A stretch of 64,000 nucleotides of DNA from Verrucomicrobiota bacterium (GTDB lineage: Bacteria > Verrucomicrobiota > Verrucomicrobiia > Limisphaerales > JADJPG01), in contig JADJPG010000006.1 in assembly GCA_016713365.1 (NCBI GenBank), positions 1 through 64,000 of the forward strand. Direction: 5' to 3'. Positions 26,923-35,500 of this stretch are shown piece by piece. The position numbers were made by a program, and so were the translations under genes. Numbering within the stretch: position 1 is the stretch's first letter; each line of letters begins with the position of its first letter. The notes below the pieces were generated by a model that did no database searches, had not been told where the DNA came from, and saw nothing but the letters and a program-made list of their open reading frames with translations.

Positions 26923-28355
26923 ATCGGCGAGGACTGGCGTGAATCAGTAAGGCTGCCGCGGGACACAGGTTTTGGTGCGGCCACCGCCACAGGCGCCACC
27001 TTTCGGCGCGGCATATTCACAGCCGCCAAGAGCAGGATCACCCAGATCAAACTCATCCGGCTGAACATCGCCTCCGTCCAGTTGTAGAAGACAGCCACGA
27101 TCAGGGACGCAAAACGCACGCGGGCAAAATCGACCCGCCGCACCAACTCGCGTTTCACCGAAGCACCACAGGCAATCAACAGACCAAAGAGCGCCGCAAC
27201 ACCGAGGAATCCTCCATTGAGATACGTCTCGATGTATCCGTTGTGCGCCTGATTGGGATGGAAGTAATACTTTTCCCACATTACTTCCGCGCGTTCGCCC
27301 AGCCAAAAGCTCTGGTAGCCGGTGCCCATCAGCGGATTGATCGACTGGCTCAACAAATCCCTCCATAGATCCGTCCGCCCCGTGAATGTCATGTCTTCGC
27401 CCAGCGCGCCGACAATCGCCTCAAGCAGTCCGGGGATCGCGTAGAGCATGAACAGCCCGATTGCTCCGACCAGCGCGTAAGTCCCCAAATAGCGAACCTG
27501 CCGGAGCGCGAAGCGGAAACGCATCACCCAGATCAATCCGACTCCCATGGCCCAGCAAACCAGCGCCGTGGAACTGTTCGCCTTGCTCATCAGCCAGAAA
27601 CTCATCAGCAACAGCACACCCTTGCCCGCAAGGTCTCCCCGCTCAGCCGAAGTCGCCCTGCGGATCCGGGAATTGAACAAATCCCACGCGAGGAACATGC
27701 CGCAGACGAGCACTAGACAACCCAGCGCGTTTTTCTCAGTGGTGACGCCGCAGTAGATCGGTTCCCAAGTCCACTTGCTGTAGTAACGACCGAAGTCCGG
27801 ATAGTACTTGATGAACAACACCGACAGGGGAATCAGCACGTAGGCACACCGTGCGAAAACGATCTGAGCCGCGCGGGCGGGGTCGGCCTCCGTCAAGATG
27901 ATGAGCACCATCACCAGGTTCCCGAGGTCTTTGATCCAGCGCTTGAACCCGACGAACGGATAGTCGGACCACGCGATACTCAGCATTCCGTACAAGAGAA
28001 ATATCGCGAGCGCCCAGTTCGCCGCGACCAGGCGACTCCAATTCACTTTCCGCGCTGCCAGCACCCAGCCACCCAGAACGATCTGCGCGAGGAAGATCGC
28101 CATGTCGACCGGACTGCCTTTCAGATACTCATCCGGGGATTCCATCGACAAGGAGCCGCCAAACCATTGCGAGATGGGCCGTGAACCGATGATCATGATC
28201 CAGACCGTCGGCAGCCAAAGTGTCGGCGAAACCGGTCCACGACGCTTCACATCCCGGGCGAGCAACCACAGGATGAAGCCCACGAACGCCAGCGCTGCGA
28301 CTTGTTGAGGCATCGAAAATTTAAAACCGCGAAGCAGCCGGCCTCGCGTCCGCAT
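26919..28355 (-). CDS. O-antigen ligase/polymerase family protein (ExoQ/Wzy-like)
   Basis: 478 residues from the ATG at 28355; a GTG at 28358 is the alternative. About 10-12 hydrophobic segments surround a large periplasmic loop with HNGYIETYLNGGFLG, the hallmark of the O-antigen ligase/ExoQ family, and GTGYQSFW upstream. It probably polymerises undecaprenyl-linked repeat units in the periplasm. Neighbouring GT2, amidotransferase and deacetylase genes on the same strand are nearly or actually overlapping. Confidence 0.87.
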   Translation of the reverse strand: MRTRGRLLRGFKFSMPQQVAALAFVGFILWLLARDVKRRGPVSPTLWLPTVWIMIIGSRPISQWFGGSLSMESPDEYLKGSPVDMAIFLAQIVLGGWVLAARKVNWSRLVAANWALAIFLLYGMLSIAWSDYPFVGFKRWIKDLGNLVMVLIILTEADPARAAQIVFARCAYVLIPLSVLFIKYYPDFGRYYSKWTWEPIYCGVTTEKNALGCLVLVCGMFLAWDLFNSRIRRATSAERGDLAGKGVLLLMSFWLMSKANSSTALVCWAMGVGLIWVMRFRFALRQVRYLGTYALVGAIGLFMLYAIPGLLEAIVGALGEDMTFTGRTDLWRDLLSQSINPLMGTGYQSFWLGERAEVMWEKYYFHPNQAHNGYIETYLNGGFLGVAALFGLLIACGASVKRELVRRVDFARVRFASLIVAVFYNWTEAMFSRMSLIWVILLLAAVNMPRRKVAPVAVAAPKPVSRGSLTDSRQSSPI

Positions 28356-28357
28356 CA

Positions 28358-29260
28358 CTACATATCCCGATCTTTCACGGGATTCAGTCCAAACATCGTC
28401 AGGAACCGCGCCACGTGATCATACAACTTGATCTGGTAACGCAAAACCACGTGCTGCCCAAGCAACAGGCAGAACGGCAGCATCAGCGCATAGAGCGGCG
28501 CAGCCACGGTCGACACGAGCATCTTCGGGATGCGTCCCTTCGGATTGTTAAAATTGTTTCGCCCGCGGAGCAATCCCCGGCGCAACAGATAACGTCGATT
28601 GGCCCGCGACGGCGGTACAGACTCGAATACTGGTGCCTCATCGCACCAAATGAAAACCCTGCCCTGCTCGATCATTCGTCGGAAGAAATCGACGTCCTCA
28701 CCGCCCGTTCCGAACTGCTCGCGAAACGCCGGCGATACTCCTTCGATAATCCGTCGCGCGAACAACAAGTTTCCCGTGCGCGCCTCCTTCAAATCAATCC
28801 GGTAACCCGTCGCATGCCGCGGCCGCTCGAAGAATCCCCCGCGCACCGCCCAGGCCGGAGGAGTCTCCTCGAAGTGCGGTCGGACCGGACCCAGCACGCC
28901 ATCGGCGTTGTGCGCTCGCAACGCGCCCAGCAATTCGCTCAGCCACTCCGCACACGGATATTCGTCGTCGTCTATGAACGCGATGAAATCTCCTTCCGCA
29001 TGCTCCAAAGTTTTGTTTCGTGCCAGCGCGATGTTCTGCCGCGGTTCTGAACAATACGTCACTTTGAAGGCGGCTTTCGACGCGAACTCGCGCACCACGG
29101 CTTCCGCGCTCCGCTCGCGATCGTTGTCCGCAATCACCACCGAGTAGGTGACCGCTCCATCCGTTCGCAGAGCCGAAATCGCTCCCAGCAAACGCGTCAG
29201 CAATTCCGGGCGTTTGAACGTGCAGACGCAAATCGTGATATGAGCGAGACGACCAATCAT
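28358..29260 (-). CDS. Glycosyltransferase family 2
   Basis: 300 residues from the ATG at 29260, which overlaps the stop of the amidotransferase gene as ATGA. N-terminal ITICVCTFKRPELLTRLL and the IAFIDDDEYP segment (DxD-type metal site) are typical of GT-A family 2 enzymes; GTGGEDVDFFRRM is the ED acceptor motif. A C-terminal hydrophobic stretch (PLYALMLPFCLLLGQ) suggests membrane association. Adds a sugar during repeat-unit assembly; specificity unknown. Confidence 0.87.
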   Translation of the reverse strand: MIGRLAHITICVCTFKRPELLTRLLGAISALRTDGAVTYSVVIADNDRERSAEAVVREFASKAAFKVTYCSEPRQNIALARNKTLEHAEGDFIAFIDDDEYPCAEWLSELLGALRAHNADGVLGPVRPHFEETPPAWAVRGGFFERPRHATGYRIDLKEARTGNLLFARRIIEGVSPAFREQFGTGGEDVDFFRRMIEQGRVFIWCDEAPVFESVPPSRANRRYLLRRGLLRGRNNFNNPKGRIPKMLVSTVAAPLYALMLPFCLLLGQHVVLRYQIKLYDHVARFLTMFGLNPVKDRDM

Positions 29261-31092
29261 GTCTGCCTCTCCAGCAATTCTCGCTGCATCAATTCGACCG
29301 AAAGCCACTTGTGCAAATCGAGCGTGTGATTGCGACGGGCCGAAGTATGATCCATCACGGCTCGCTCGAGCCGCTTTCGATCTACGTACGGTCGCGATAG
29401 CGTCCGCGGGTCCAGCAGCACTTCCTTGAGGAACGGCGCCAGCGCGTCGCGATACCAGAGACGGAAGTGATAAAACTTGTGGCGCCCCAGAAAGAGGCGT
29501 TCGAGATGCAGCAACTTCAGTCTACCATCGGCTCGCGTCAGCCAATTGGGCATCCCGTAGTCGTAGGCATATTCGGCGCGGAACATGAACTCCTGGTAGA
29601 GGTTCTTCGCCCGGGAGAAGACTGGCGTGGAGCGGAGTAAAAGTCCCCGATCGGTTCCGATCGCCGATAGATCCCGGTTGCCATCTTCAATCAATCGCAA
29701 AGAAAGCTCGTTCTTGAACTGGTGCTCGGGCGGAACCCGAAACGCGAGCGACACGAGATCATTGTCGAGATACGGCGAACGCAAGGTCAGCTGGGAAGTC
29801 TCAACCGACAGACGCGAATGGTGATGCCATGGCACCTGCTTGAATGCGACAAACGAAAGCCGGCGGGGATTCAACTCCTGCGCGTAGGTCTGAGCAGCCT
29901 GTTGGAAATGAGGTCGGAAATCCGACGCGAAAAGCGACTGATCCACCGGCATCGGCTTGAAAGCCACGATGCTTCGCAGGATCTCGCCGCCGTAATTTCC
30001 CGTCAGTCGCACCGGAGCAATCGCGCGGGCGCGGCGATTCACGAACAAGTCCGGGGAACCGCTCACGTCCATCGCACCGTCGCTGAAGTAGACCGTCTGC
30101 GCCGCCAGCTTGGGAAACTCGCGGAGGAAATCGCGCCCGACTTCAATGACCTCGTGGGTCTGCCCGCAAATCCTCGCCACCTCGCGGGCCAATTTCACGT
30201 CACCGCAGTCACGATACATTCCCCCAAAGGTGTAAGTCGGCAGGCGCATCGAATCGCACGGCGACCACGCCATGACCATCCGGCTATCCACACCGCCCGT
30301 CAGCGAAACACCGACTTTGCCCGCGCCGGAGTAATAGCGTGGCAGAATTCGGGCGAACGTCTCCTTCAGCTTAGCGTAGTAATCCTCCACCGGCAGGGGG
30401 CTCTGCTCCTCCCACTCTTCGGGATGAAAATAGGATTTCCGGTTCAGGCTCGCTCCCTGATGAAAGGACCACATCGAACCACCCGGCAACTGTCGGATTC
30501 CTTGAAAGAGAGTTCGCTGCTGCAGCGCGCAGCCACACGAGAAGTATTCGCCAAGCGCGACGGGATCCAACCCGCGTAATTCCGGAATCACCGCTAGCAA
30601 CGCCTTGGCCTCGGAAGCGAACCAGAACGCATCTGACGCTTCGTGAAAGTAGACCCGCTTGAGCCCGTAACGATCATTGAACAGCGTCGCGGTTCCCTCT
30701 CGCAGGTCAACGATCACCCCACTGAACCAGCCATTCAACGCGCGGAGGAAAGCCTCCAGTCCGAGCTCCTCGTAGAGATGAACGAGATGACTTGCATCCA
30801 CCGGGACCGCGTCATGCCCCTTCGCACGCAATCCGGCGACGGCGGAATCACTTTCCCCAAAGTGCTCACCGGAAAAGAACAGGACCACATCGCGACGCTC
30901 GTTCCAAACCGGCAGACAGTCCGAAAACGTTCCCTCCTCCGTCACCCAGCCCAGCGAGATTCCGCACGCGTCGTCAGACCACGTTCCCGCCTTGTGAAAC
31001 GACTCATGACCCATGCGTTGCGCCATGACACGAACTTGAGCGTCAGTGTCACGGCCCGGCGACTTCCGGATGACTCCAGCTATTCCCGGCAT
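29257..31092 (-). CDS. Asparagine-synthase-like amidotransferase lacking the glutaminase cysteine
   Basis: 611 residues from the ATG at 31092. The N-terminus is MPGIAGVI, aligning with MCGI(A/F)G of class II glutamine amidotransferases, but Pro replaces the catalytic Cys. The synthetase half keeps the ATP-pyrophosphatase loop VSLTGGVDSRMV. Relatives in EPS loci, including exosortase-A-associated amidotransferases, are thought to amidate sugar carboxylates. Without Cys it may use free ammonia, take an amine substrate, or modify in another way. Coupled by ATGA to the GT2 gene. A uronic-acid substrate would fit the dehydrogenases in the locus. Confidence 0.83.
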   Translation of the reverse strand: MPGIAGVIRKSPGRDTDAQVRVMAQRMGHESFHKAGTWSDDACGISLGWVTEEGTFSDCLPVWNERRDVVLFFSGEHFGESDSAVAGLRAKGHDAVPVDASHLVHLYEELGLEAFLRALNGWFSGVIVDLREGTATLFNDRYGLKRVYFHEASDAFWFASEAKALLAVIPELRGLDPVALGEYFSCGCALQQRTLFQGIRQLPGGSMWSFHQGASLNRKSYFHPEEWEEQSPLPVEDYYAKLKETFARILPRYYSGAGKVGVSLTGGVDSRMVMAWSPCDSMRLPTYTFGGMYRDCGDVKLAREVARICGQTHEVIEVGRDFLREFPKLAAQTVYFSDGAMDVSGSPDLFVNRRARAIAPVRLTGNYGGEILRSIVAFKPMPVDQSLFASDFRPHFQQAAQTYAQELNPRRLSFVAFKQVPWHHHSRLSVETSQLTLRSPYLDNDLVSLAFRVPPEHQFKNELSLRLIEDGNRDLSAIGTDRGLLLRSTPVFSRAKNLYQEFMFRAEYAYDYGMPNWLTRADGRLKLLHLERLFLGRHKFYHFRLWYRDALAPFLKEVLLDPRTLSRPYVDRKRLERAVMDHTSARRNHTLDLHKWLSVELMQRELLERQT

Positions 31093-31200
31093 AGGGCTCC
31101 TTCCGTCGAAGATCTTCGCCCGCCGTCGCTGAATCGCTGAACGAAGTGTTCCGCGCTTCCCGAGTGGCACCGGAATGTGATGAATCGATTCACGAAGAAA

Positions 31201-31274
31201 TGGAGCAGGGTAAGGTTTGAACTTCCGCCTCCGCGACTTGCGCCGCGACGCTCTGCCAATTGAGCTACTGCCCC
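31201..31274 (-). tRNA. tRNA-like sequence with degenerate anticodon arm
   Basis: The minus strand has a 7-bp acceptor stem (GGGGCAG at 31274-31268 with CTGCTCC at 31208-31202), then TA, a D arm GCTC-AATTGGCA-GAGC and a T arm GGAAG-TTCAAAC-CTT. The T stem pairs fully only if the A in CTTACCC is removed, suggesting a one-base insertion near 31213. The expected anticodon stem reads TCGCG on both sides (a direct, not inverted, repeat) and the loop GCGCAAG lacks U33. If functional the centre GCA would read Cys codons, but I do not assign an isotype. No CCA is encoded. The 5' ten bases overlap the stop of the FemAB-like gene. It is either a damaged tRNA gene or a tRNA fragment. Confidence 0.5.
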
Positions 31275-32147
31275 GTCACTGGCTGCGGAGTGAGTCTCTT
31301 GCGCGCATTCCACTTGCCGCGCAATTCCGCCAGCACATCGACCACCTTCTCAGGAAGGATGTCGGCGGCTTTCCGATGAAGCTTAAGGCTCAAGGCGAGT
31401 TGTCCTCGAAAATTCAGCGGCACGAAATAGCGGACCACATCCAACCGTTCGAAGGCATGATGCTTCTTGAAGTCGCCGAGGCCCCGCTTACTCCAAAGCC
31501 CGTAGTGCAGACAGGAAACGCCGCGTTGCGCACATATCTCGACAGCGCGCGCGATGAGCGCATTTGTCGGCGCCTTGTCTCGATGCGAGATCATCGCGAT
31601 GATATTCATCAAGTTGGAAACGCCGTTCCCATGCACCAGCTTCACGAAACCGACCAACTCATCCTTGTAGTACGCGCCGATCAGTTCACTGCGGTCCAGA
31701 TAGCTGCTGTGCTCGGCCTTGATGGTATCGAAATTCTTCCCGTAGTGAGCGAACGGTTTGCCCTGACGCACCGGCGACTCGTTGTAGAGTTTCACGATGC
31801 CCTGCACGAACTCGTCGTTGTATTCCACCGGTCGCAATTCCACACCCGCCTTCTGCGCCTTGCGGACCATGTTGCGGGTCTTGTCGCTGATTTGCTTTTT
31901 TCCACCAGTGCTCGAAAGTCGAAATTGGCACCACGGAGATGCTTTCGAACTCGTGATAGAAACCCGACTTCGCCACGCGGTCGTTGGTATGCTGGAGGAA
32001 ACTGAAGACGTCCGCCGGCGGGCCGGAGCGTTTCAGCTCGCCGATCGCCACCTGCGGATCCGTGACGTATTCGTAGTACTCAGCACGCACACGCGCCACC
32101 CGCGGAAACTTGCCGCGAACCACGATTTCTTTTCCTTCGATCAACAT
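31265..32147 (-). CDS. FemAB/GNAT-like acyl- or aminoacyl-transferase (frameshift at 31896)
   Basis: About 294 residues once corrected. The 5' part (32147 to about 31900) ends in STFEHWWKK; the 3' part (about 31900 to 31265) continues with ISDKTRNMVRKAQKAGVE, which is typical of FemAB/GNAT-fold proteins. The break is at a run of six A on the minus strand (T6 at 31896-31901); five restore the frame. FemAB-related proteins are frequent in exosortase-linked EPS loci; their role there is unproven, perhaps aminoacyl or acyl transfer. The stop codon TAG at 31265-31267 is inside the tRNA-like sequence. Confidence 0.7.
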
Positions 32148-32189
32148 GATTCCCTTCTCTCAAGTCCTGTTCACCCAGCGCCGTTCCGC

Positions 32190-33107
32190 CTACGCATTCA
32201 CCGCCGCGCGGCCCGAGAATGGTCTGCACAACCGGGACTTCAATCGTTGCATCTGATCGGCACGTCGGTACCGGACTAGTTCCGGCGCCATCGGCCGTTC
32301 AACGCGGCGAATCGCGGAAAGAAAATAGCCAAGCCCCAGCGCACAGCCACCCACGATCAACGGCTTTTTGGTCATCTGGTAAAGCACCCGAAAGACTTCC
32401 CACAGCGGATGCCCGCCCAAGGCGTAATCCTTCTGACCATCCTTAAACTTCACCTTCACCATGCCATCCTTCGCCGTGCCCATCTTGCGATGATGCCGGT
32501 AGAACTTCTCGGTGAAAGTCCGCGTCTTCCAACCCCGCGCCCGGGCACTCCACACCGCGATGACATCGATGCCGCCGCCCTTAACCGGCACGTAGCCTCC
32601 GATCGACTCAAAACATTCGCGCCGGAACAACTGAAGAGCCCCGGAGACATGTTCAACACTGGAGAACCGGAAGTCATACTCCATTCCCTCCTCTTTGAAC
32701 GGCGTGCCGGCGAGACCAAGCTTCGGTTCCTCGGAGAACTTCTTCACCAGGAACTCAAAGTGATCAGATTCAAATGAGATGTCTGCGTCCATGCTCCCCA
32801 CCAGTTCATATCCAAGGTCTTTGAGCCGCGCGTAGCCAGTGTTGAACGCGTTCACCTTGGCGGCAAAATGACGTTCAGTACGCTCCGGGCAACGCGCCAA
32901 TTCAATCCAAGGATGGCTCGCCGCGTAACGAAGAATGATGTCATCCGTCCCGTCAGTGGAACCGTCGCTCACGATAATCCATTTGGTCGGAAGCAAGGTC
33001 TGCGCGATCATGGATTGAATCGCCCGCTCAATGTTGCCCGCTTCATTTCGCGCAGGCGTGACAATCACGTAGCGCAACGTCGAGGAGACGCATGATGGCG
33101 AAGTCAT
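32190..33107 (-). CDS. Glycosyltransferase family 2
   Basis: 305 residues from the ATG at 33107, overlapping the upstream stop as ATGA; longer frames upstream lie inside that gene. VIVTPARNEAGNIERAI and IIVSDGSTDGTDD are the GT2 N-terminal motifs, GSMDADISFE carries the metal-binding DxD, and GGYVPVKGGGIDVI the acceptor region. C-terminal hydrophobic segment with LIVGGCALGLGYFLSA suggests a membrane anchor. It follows the alpha/alpha-barrel-like protein in a coupled pair. Confidence 0.87.
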   Translation of the reverse strand: MTSPSCVSSTLRYVIVTPARNEAGNIERAIQSMIAQTLLPTKWIIVSDGSTDGTDDIILRYAASHPWIELARCPERTERHFAAKVNAFNTGYARLKDLGYELVGSMDADISFESDHFEFLVKKFSEEPKLGLAGTPFKEEGMEYDFRFSSVEHVSGALQLFRRECFESIGGYVPVKGGGIDVIAVWSARARGWKTRTFTEKFYRHHRKMGTAKDGMVKVKFKDGQKDYALGGHPLWEVFRVLYQMTKKPLIVGGCALGLGYFLSAIRRVERPMAPELVRYRRADQMQRLKSRLCRPFSGRAAVNA

Positions 33108-34378
33108 GATGCGTCTCCACTCTTTCGCGGCGTCGGAACTGGAAGCGCCGAGTTCGGTCCATCGAAAATCGTAGCGAAGGCCATGAGCATCCAAGCCTGG
33201 GCCCAGCGCATGTACGGAATCTTCACCGTGTATGACGGATGTTTCAGGCAGTAAAAATAACCACCACGCTCGTCCCACAGATTCGCCATCGTCCAGCGCA
33301 TGACCGATTGAGCGAGCGCGAGGTTCCGCGAGTCCAGATCTCGCAACGCGTAGAGGGTGATGACGCTTTGCGCAACGCAGTGAACGTCGATGGGATACGT
33401 CTCGTTGTGAAAGTAACGAGGTGCGCCGTCGTCGCGAAAGAAGTGGTCCCGATAGAACTGAAAACCGAGTCGAACGTTCGGCTCGAACTCACTCGTCCCC
33501 GCATCGGCCCCGATGCGCCGAAACGCACAGAGATTGTAGCCGGTGTGAAAATTATCCTTCCACCTTTGCGACGGACTGTCGCTCTCGCCGTAATCCCACG
33601 CTCCGTCAGGGTGCTGTCGACGTGCCGAATACCTGGCCGCCTCCAATGCCGGTTCGATAAATCTTCCTTCGCCGGAAAGCCGCGCCACCCGCGTGAACAA
33701 CGCCGCACCGAGGAGACTGGCGTTATGCACCTCAGCCTTCCACAGCGGCGTGTAACTGAAGCACGCTTCGTTGGCATTGGGCTTCCAATACAGGACATCG
33801 AGAATGAACCGGCACGCGCTGACGGCCGCTTCCAAGAATCGAGGTTCAGGATACCGTTCGTAGACATCGAGCAACGCATTCGCCGCGAAGGTCGAGCAGA
33901 TGATGTTCGGCGATCCGCGCGGCACGAGCTCGAACCGGGTTTGCCACGAGAAATTGTAGCCCCAGCAAGTGTAGGGAGTTCCTTCGGACCGCAACACGAG
34001 CAACCGATCCGCCATCCCCACCAAGTCATCGGCTTGATCAAAAACACCCGCTCGCGAAAGCCTGGCAAGCGACGAGATGAATAGCGCAAGTCCCTTCGGA
34101 TTCTGTGACTTCGGAATCAGGAGTAACGGGCGGAAATTGATCGGACTTCGTTTATTGAACTGGGTCAACGCGAGCCGAAAAAGACGGCAATCGAGAAACG
34201 GCAACGCCTGAAAAATCCGGCTGTTCAGCGCGTCGTAAGGATCATATCCCGCCCAGTCATTCGAACGACAGAAGCCCAGCAGTTTCAGCATGGGCTCCCG
34301 CAGACCGGCCACCCACTCAGAGGTTGGAGAAGGTTCGATCTGATCCGGAGCATCCAAGATTCTCTCAGCCGAAGTCAT
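33104..34378 (-). CDS. Predicted alpha/alpha-barrel protein of polysaccharide locus, function unknown
   Basis: 424 residues. Not assigned to an enzyme. Repeating helix pairs with aromatic G-x-W/Y turns (GYNFSWQTRF, HPDGAWDYGE, WKDNFHTGYNLCA, NETYPIDVHCVAQ, MRWAQAWMLMAF) resemble (alpha/alpha)6-toroid proteins such as epimerases of the AGE type or polysaccharide hydrolases and lyases. Similar proteins beside WecB and GT2 are often misannotated in databases. D and H residues in DVH and WDYGE could be catalytic. No signal peptide is seen, so cytoplasmic action is likely. Coupled by ATGA to both the WecB gene upstream and GT2 downstream, which argues for a role in repeat-unit synthesis. Confidence 0.65.
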   Translation of the reverse strand: MTSAERILDAPDQIEPSPTSEWVAGLREPMLKLLGFCRSNDWAGYDPYDALNSRIFQALPFLDCRLFRLALTQFNKRSPINFRPLLLIPKSQNPKGLALFISSLARLSRAGVFDQADDLVGMADRLLVLRSEGTPYTCWGYNFSWQTRFELVPRGSPNIICSTFAANALLDVYERYPEPRFLEAAVSACRFILDVLYWKPNANEACFSYTPLWKAEVHNASLLGAALFTRVARLSGEGRFIEPALEAARYSARRQHPDGAWDYGESDSPSQRWKDNFHTGYNLCAFRRIGADAGTSEFEPNVRLGFQFYRDHFFRDDGAPRYFHNETYPIDVHCVAQSVITLYALRDLDSRNLALAQSVMRWTMANLWDERGGYFYCLKHPSYTVKIPYMRWAQAWMLMAFATIFDGPNSALPVPTPRKSGDAS

Positions 34379-35490
34379 CGCCTCGATGCGTTTCTGATCT
34401 CGTCAAGCGTTCGACGGGCGGTGCCGCCATCCCACAGTGGAGGGATCTGGCCGCGCCGTTCCGGGCCATCAAGAAACTCGTCGATGTCCGTCGCTAGACG
34501 CTGAAGATTCGTCAGCCGGTTGCTGCCAGTCGCAACAGTCACTGGACGCTCGGTATTGGGCCGCAGAGTCAGGCAAGGAGTCCGAAAATACGTCGCTTCC
34601 TCCTGCAACCCTCCCGAATCGGTGAGCAGCAAACGCGCGTTCTCGGTCAGGGACAGCGAATCATGATATCCAACCGGATCAATGAGCTGCAATCCCCTGC
34701 CCTCCGACGTTTTGATTCCGAACTCGGAAAGCATTTTCCGCGTGCGAGGATGAATCGGAAACACGACTGGAAGACGCGACGCCAGCCGTTCCACTTCAGC
34801 CATGATTGAGGCAAGGCTTTCCTTGCAATCCACGTTCGACGGCCGATGAAGCGTCACGAACGCAAACTTGCCCGGCTTAAGCCCGATACGACTCATCAGT
34901 GTTGCCTGCCGGGACATCGGGAGATTCTCGATCAAGGAATCGATCATGATATTGCCGACGAGCTTGATTCGCTCCTCAGCTACACCCTCACGGCGCAGAT
35001 TCTCATTCCCGTCCTCGGATGGAGTGAGGAGCAGATCCGCAAGAGAATCGGTAACAATGCGATTAATCTCCTCCGGCATCGTCCGATCAAAACTGCGTAA
35101 CCCGGCCTCCACATGGGCCACGCGAATGCCCATCTTCGCGCACACCAATGTGCAGGCGACGGTGGAGTTCACATCACCTACAACGATGACCCACTGTGGC
35201 TTTTCCTTCAGGCAAACGGGCTCGAAACTCGTCATCACGCTCGCCGTCTGGGCGGCTTGAGAACCTGAGCCAACACCCAGGTTGATGTCCGGTTCTGGGA
35301 TGCCGAGCTCCTTGAAGAAAACGTCCGACATCTTCTGATCGTAGTGCTGACCGGTATGAACCAAGCGGACTTCGAAACGCTCTCCGGCTCCCTGACTGTT
35401 TTGCTCCGCGATCCGTTTCATGAGCGGAGCGATCTTCATGAAGTTGGGTCGCGCTCCGGCGACGACGATCGTCTTGATGGGCGTCATCAT
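34375..35490 (-). CDS. wecB: UDP-N-acetylglucosamine 2-epimerase (non-hydrolysing)
   Basis: 371 residues. VAGARPNFMKIAPLMKRI, HTGQHYDQKMSDVFF, HVEAGLRSFD and SGGLQEEATYF match WecB throughout. Interconverts UDP-GlcNAc and UDP-ManNAc, or acts on a derivative such as UDP-GlcNAc3NAcA (WbpI). The presence of WbpB/D/E-like genes at 49374-52070 makes the WbpI role attractive. Begins 10 bases after the DUF354 gene stop. Confidence 0.92.
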   Translation of the reverse strand: MMTPIKTIVVAGARPNFMKIAPLMKRIAEQNSQGAGERFEVRLVHTGQHYDQKMSDVFFKELGIPEPDINLGVGSGSQAAQTASVMTSFEPVCLKEKPQWVIVVGDVNSTVACTLVCAKMGIRVAHVEAGLRSFDRTMPEEINRIVTDSLADLLLTPSEDGNENLRREGVAEERIKLVGNIMIDSLIENLPMSRQATLMSRIGLKPGKFAFVTLHRPSNVDCKESLASIMAEVERLASRLPVVFPIHPRTRKMLSEFGIKTSEGRGLQLIDPVGYHDSLSLTENARLLLTDSGGLQEEATYFRTPCLTLRPNTERPVTVATGSNRLTNLQRLATDIDEFLDGPERRGQIPPLWDGGTARRTLDEIRNASRR

Positions 35491-35500
35491 TTATCGAAGC

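Noticed and set aside
31080..31313. Short minus-strand frame containing VAQLAER and GGSSNLT
   Set aside because: This peptide pattern is the usual translation of a tRNA gene; the DNA was annotated as a tRNA-like sequence instead.
31265..32147. Programmed frameshift or phase variation at the A6 run in the FemAB-like gene
   Set aside because: Possible, but many other genes here carry similar one-base slips, so sequence error is the simpler explanation; no slippery heptamer with downstream structure was identified.
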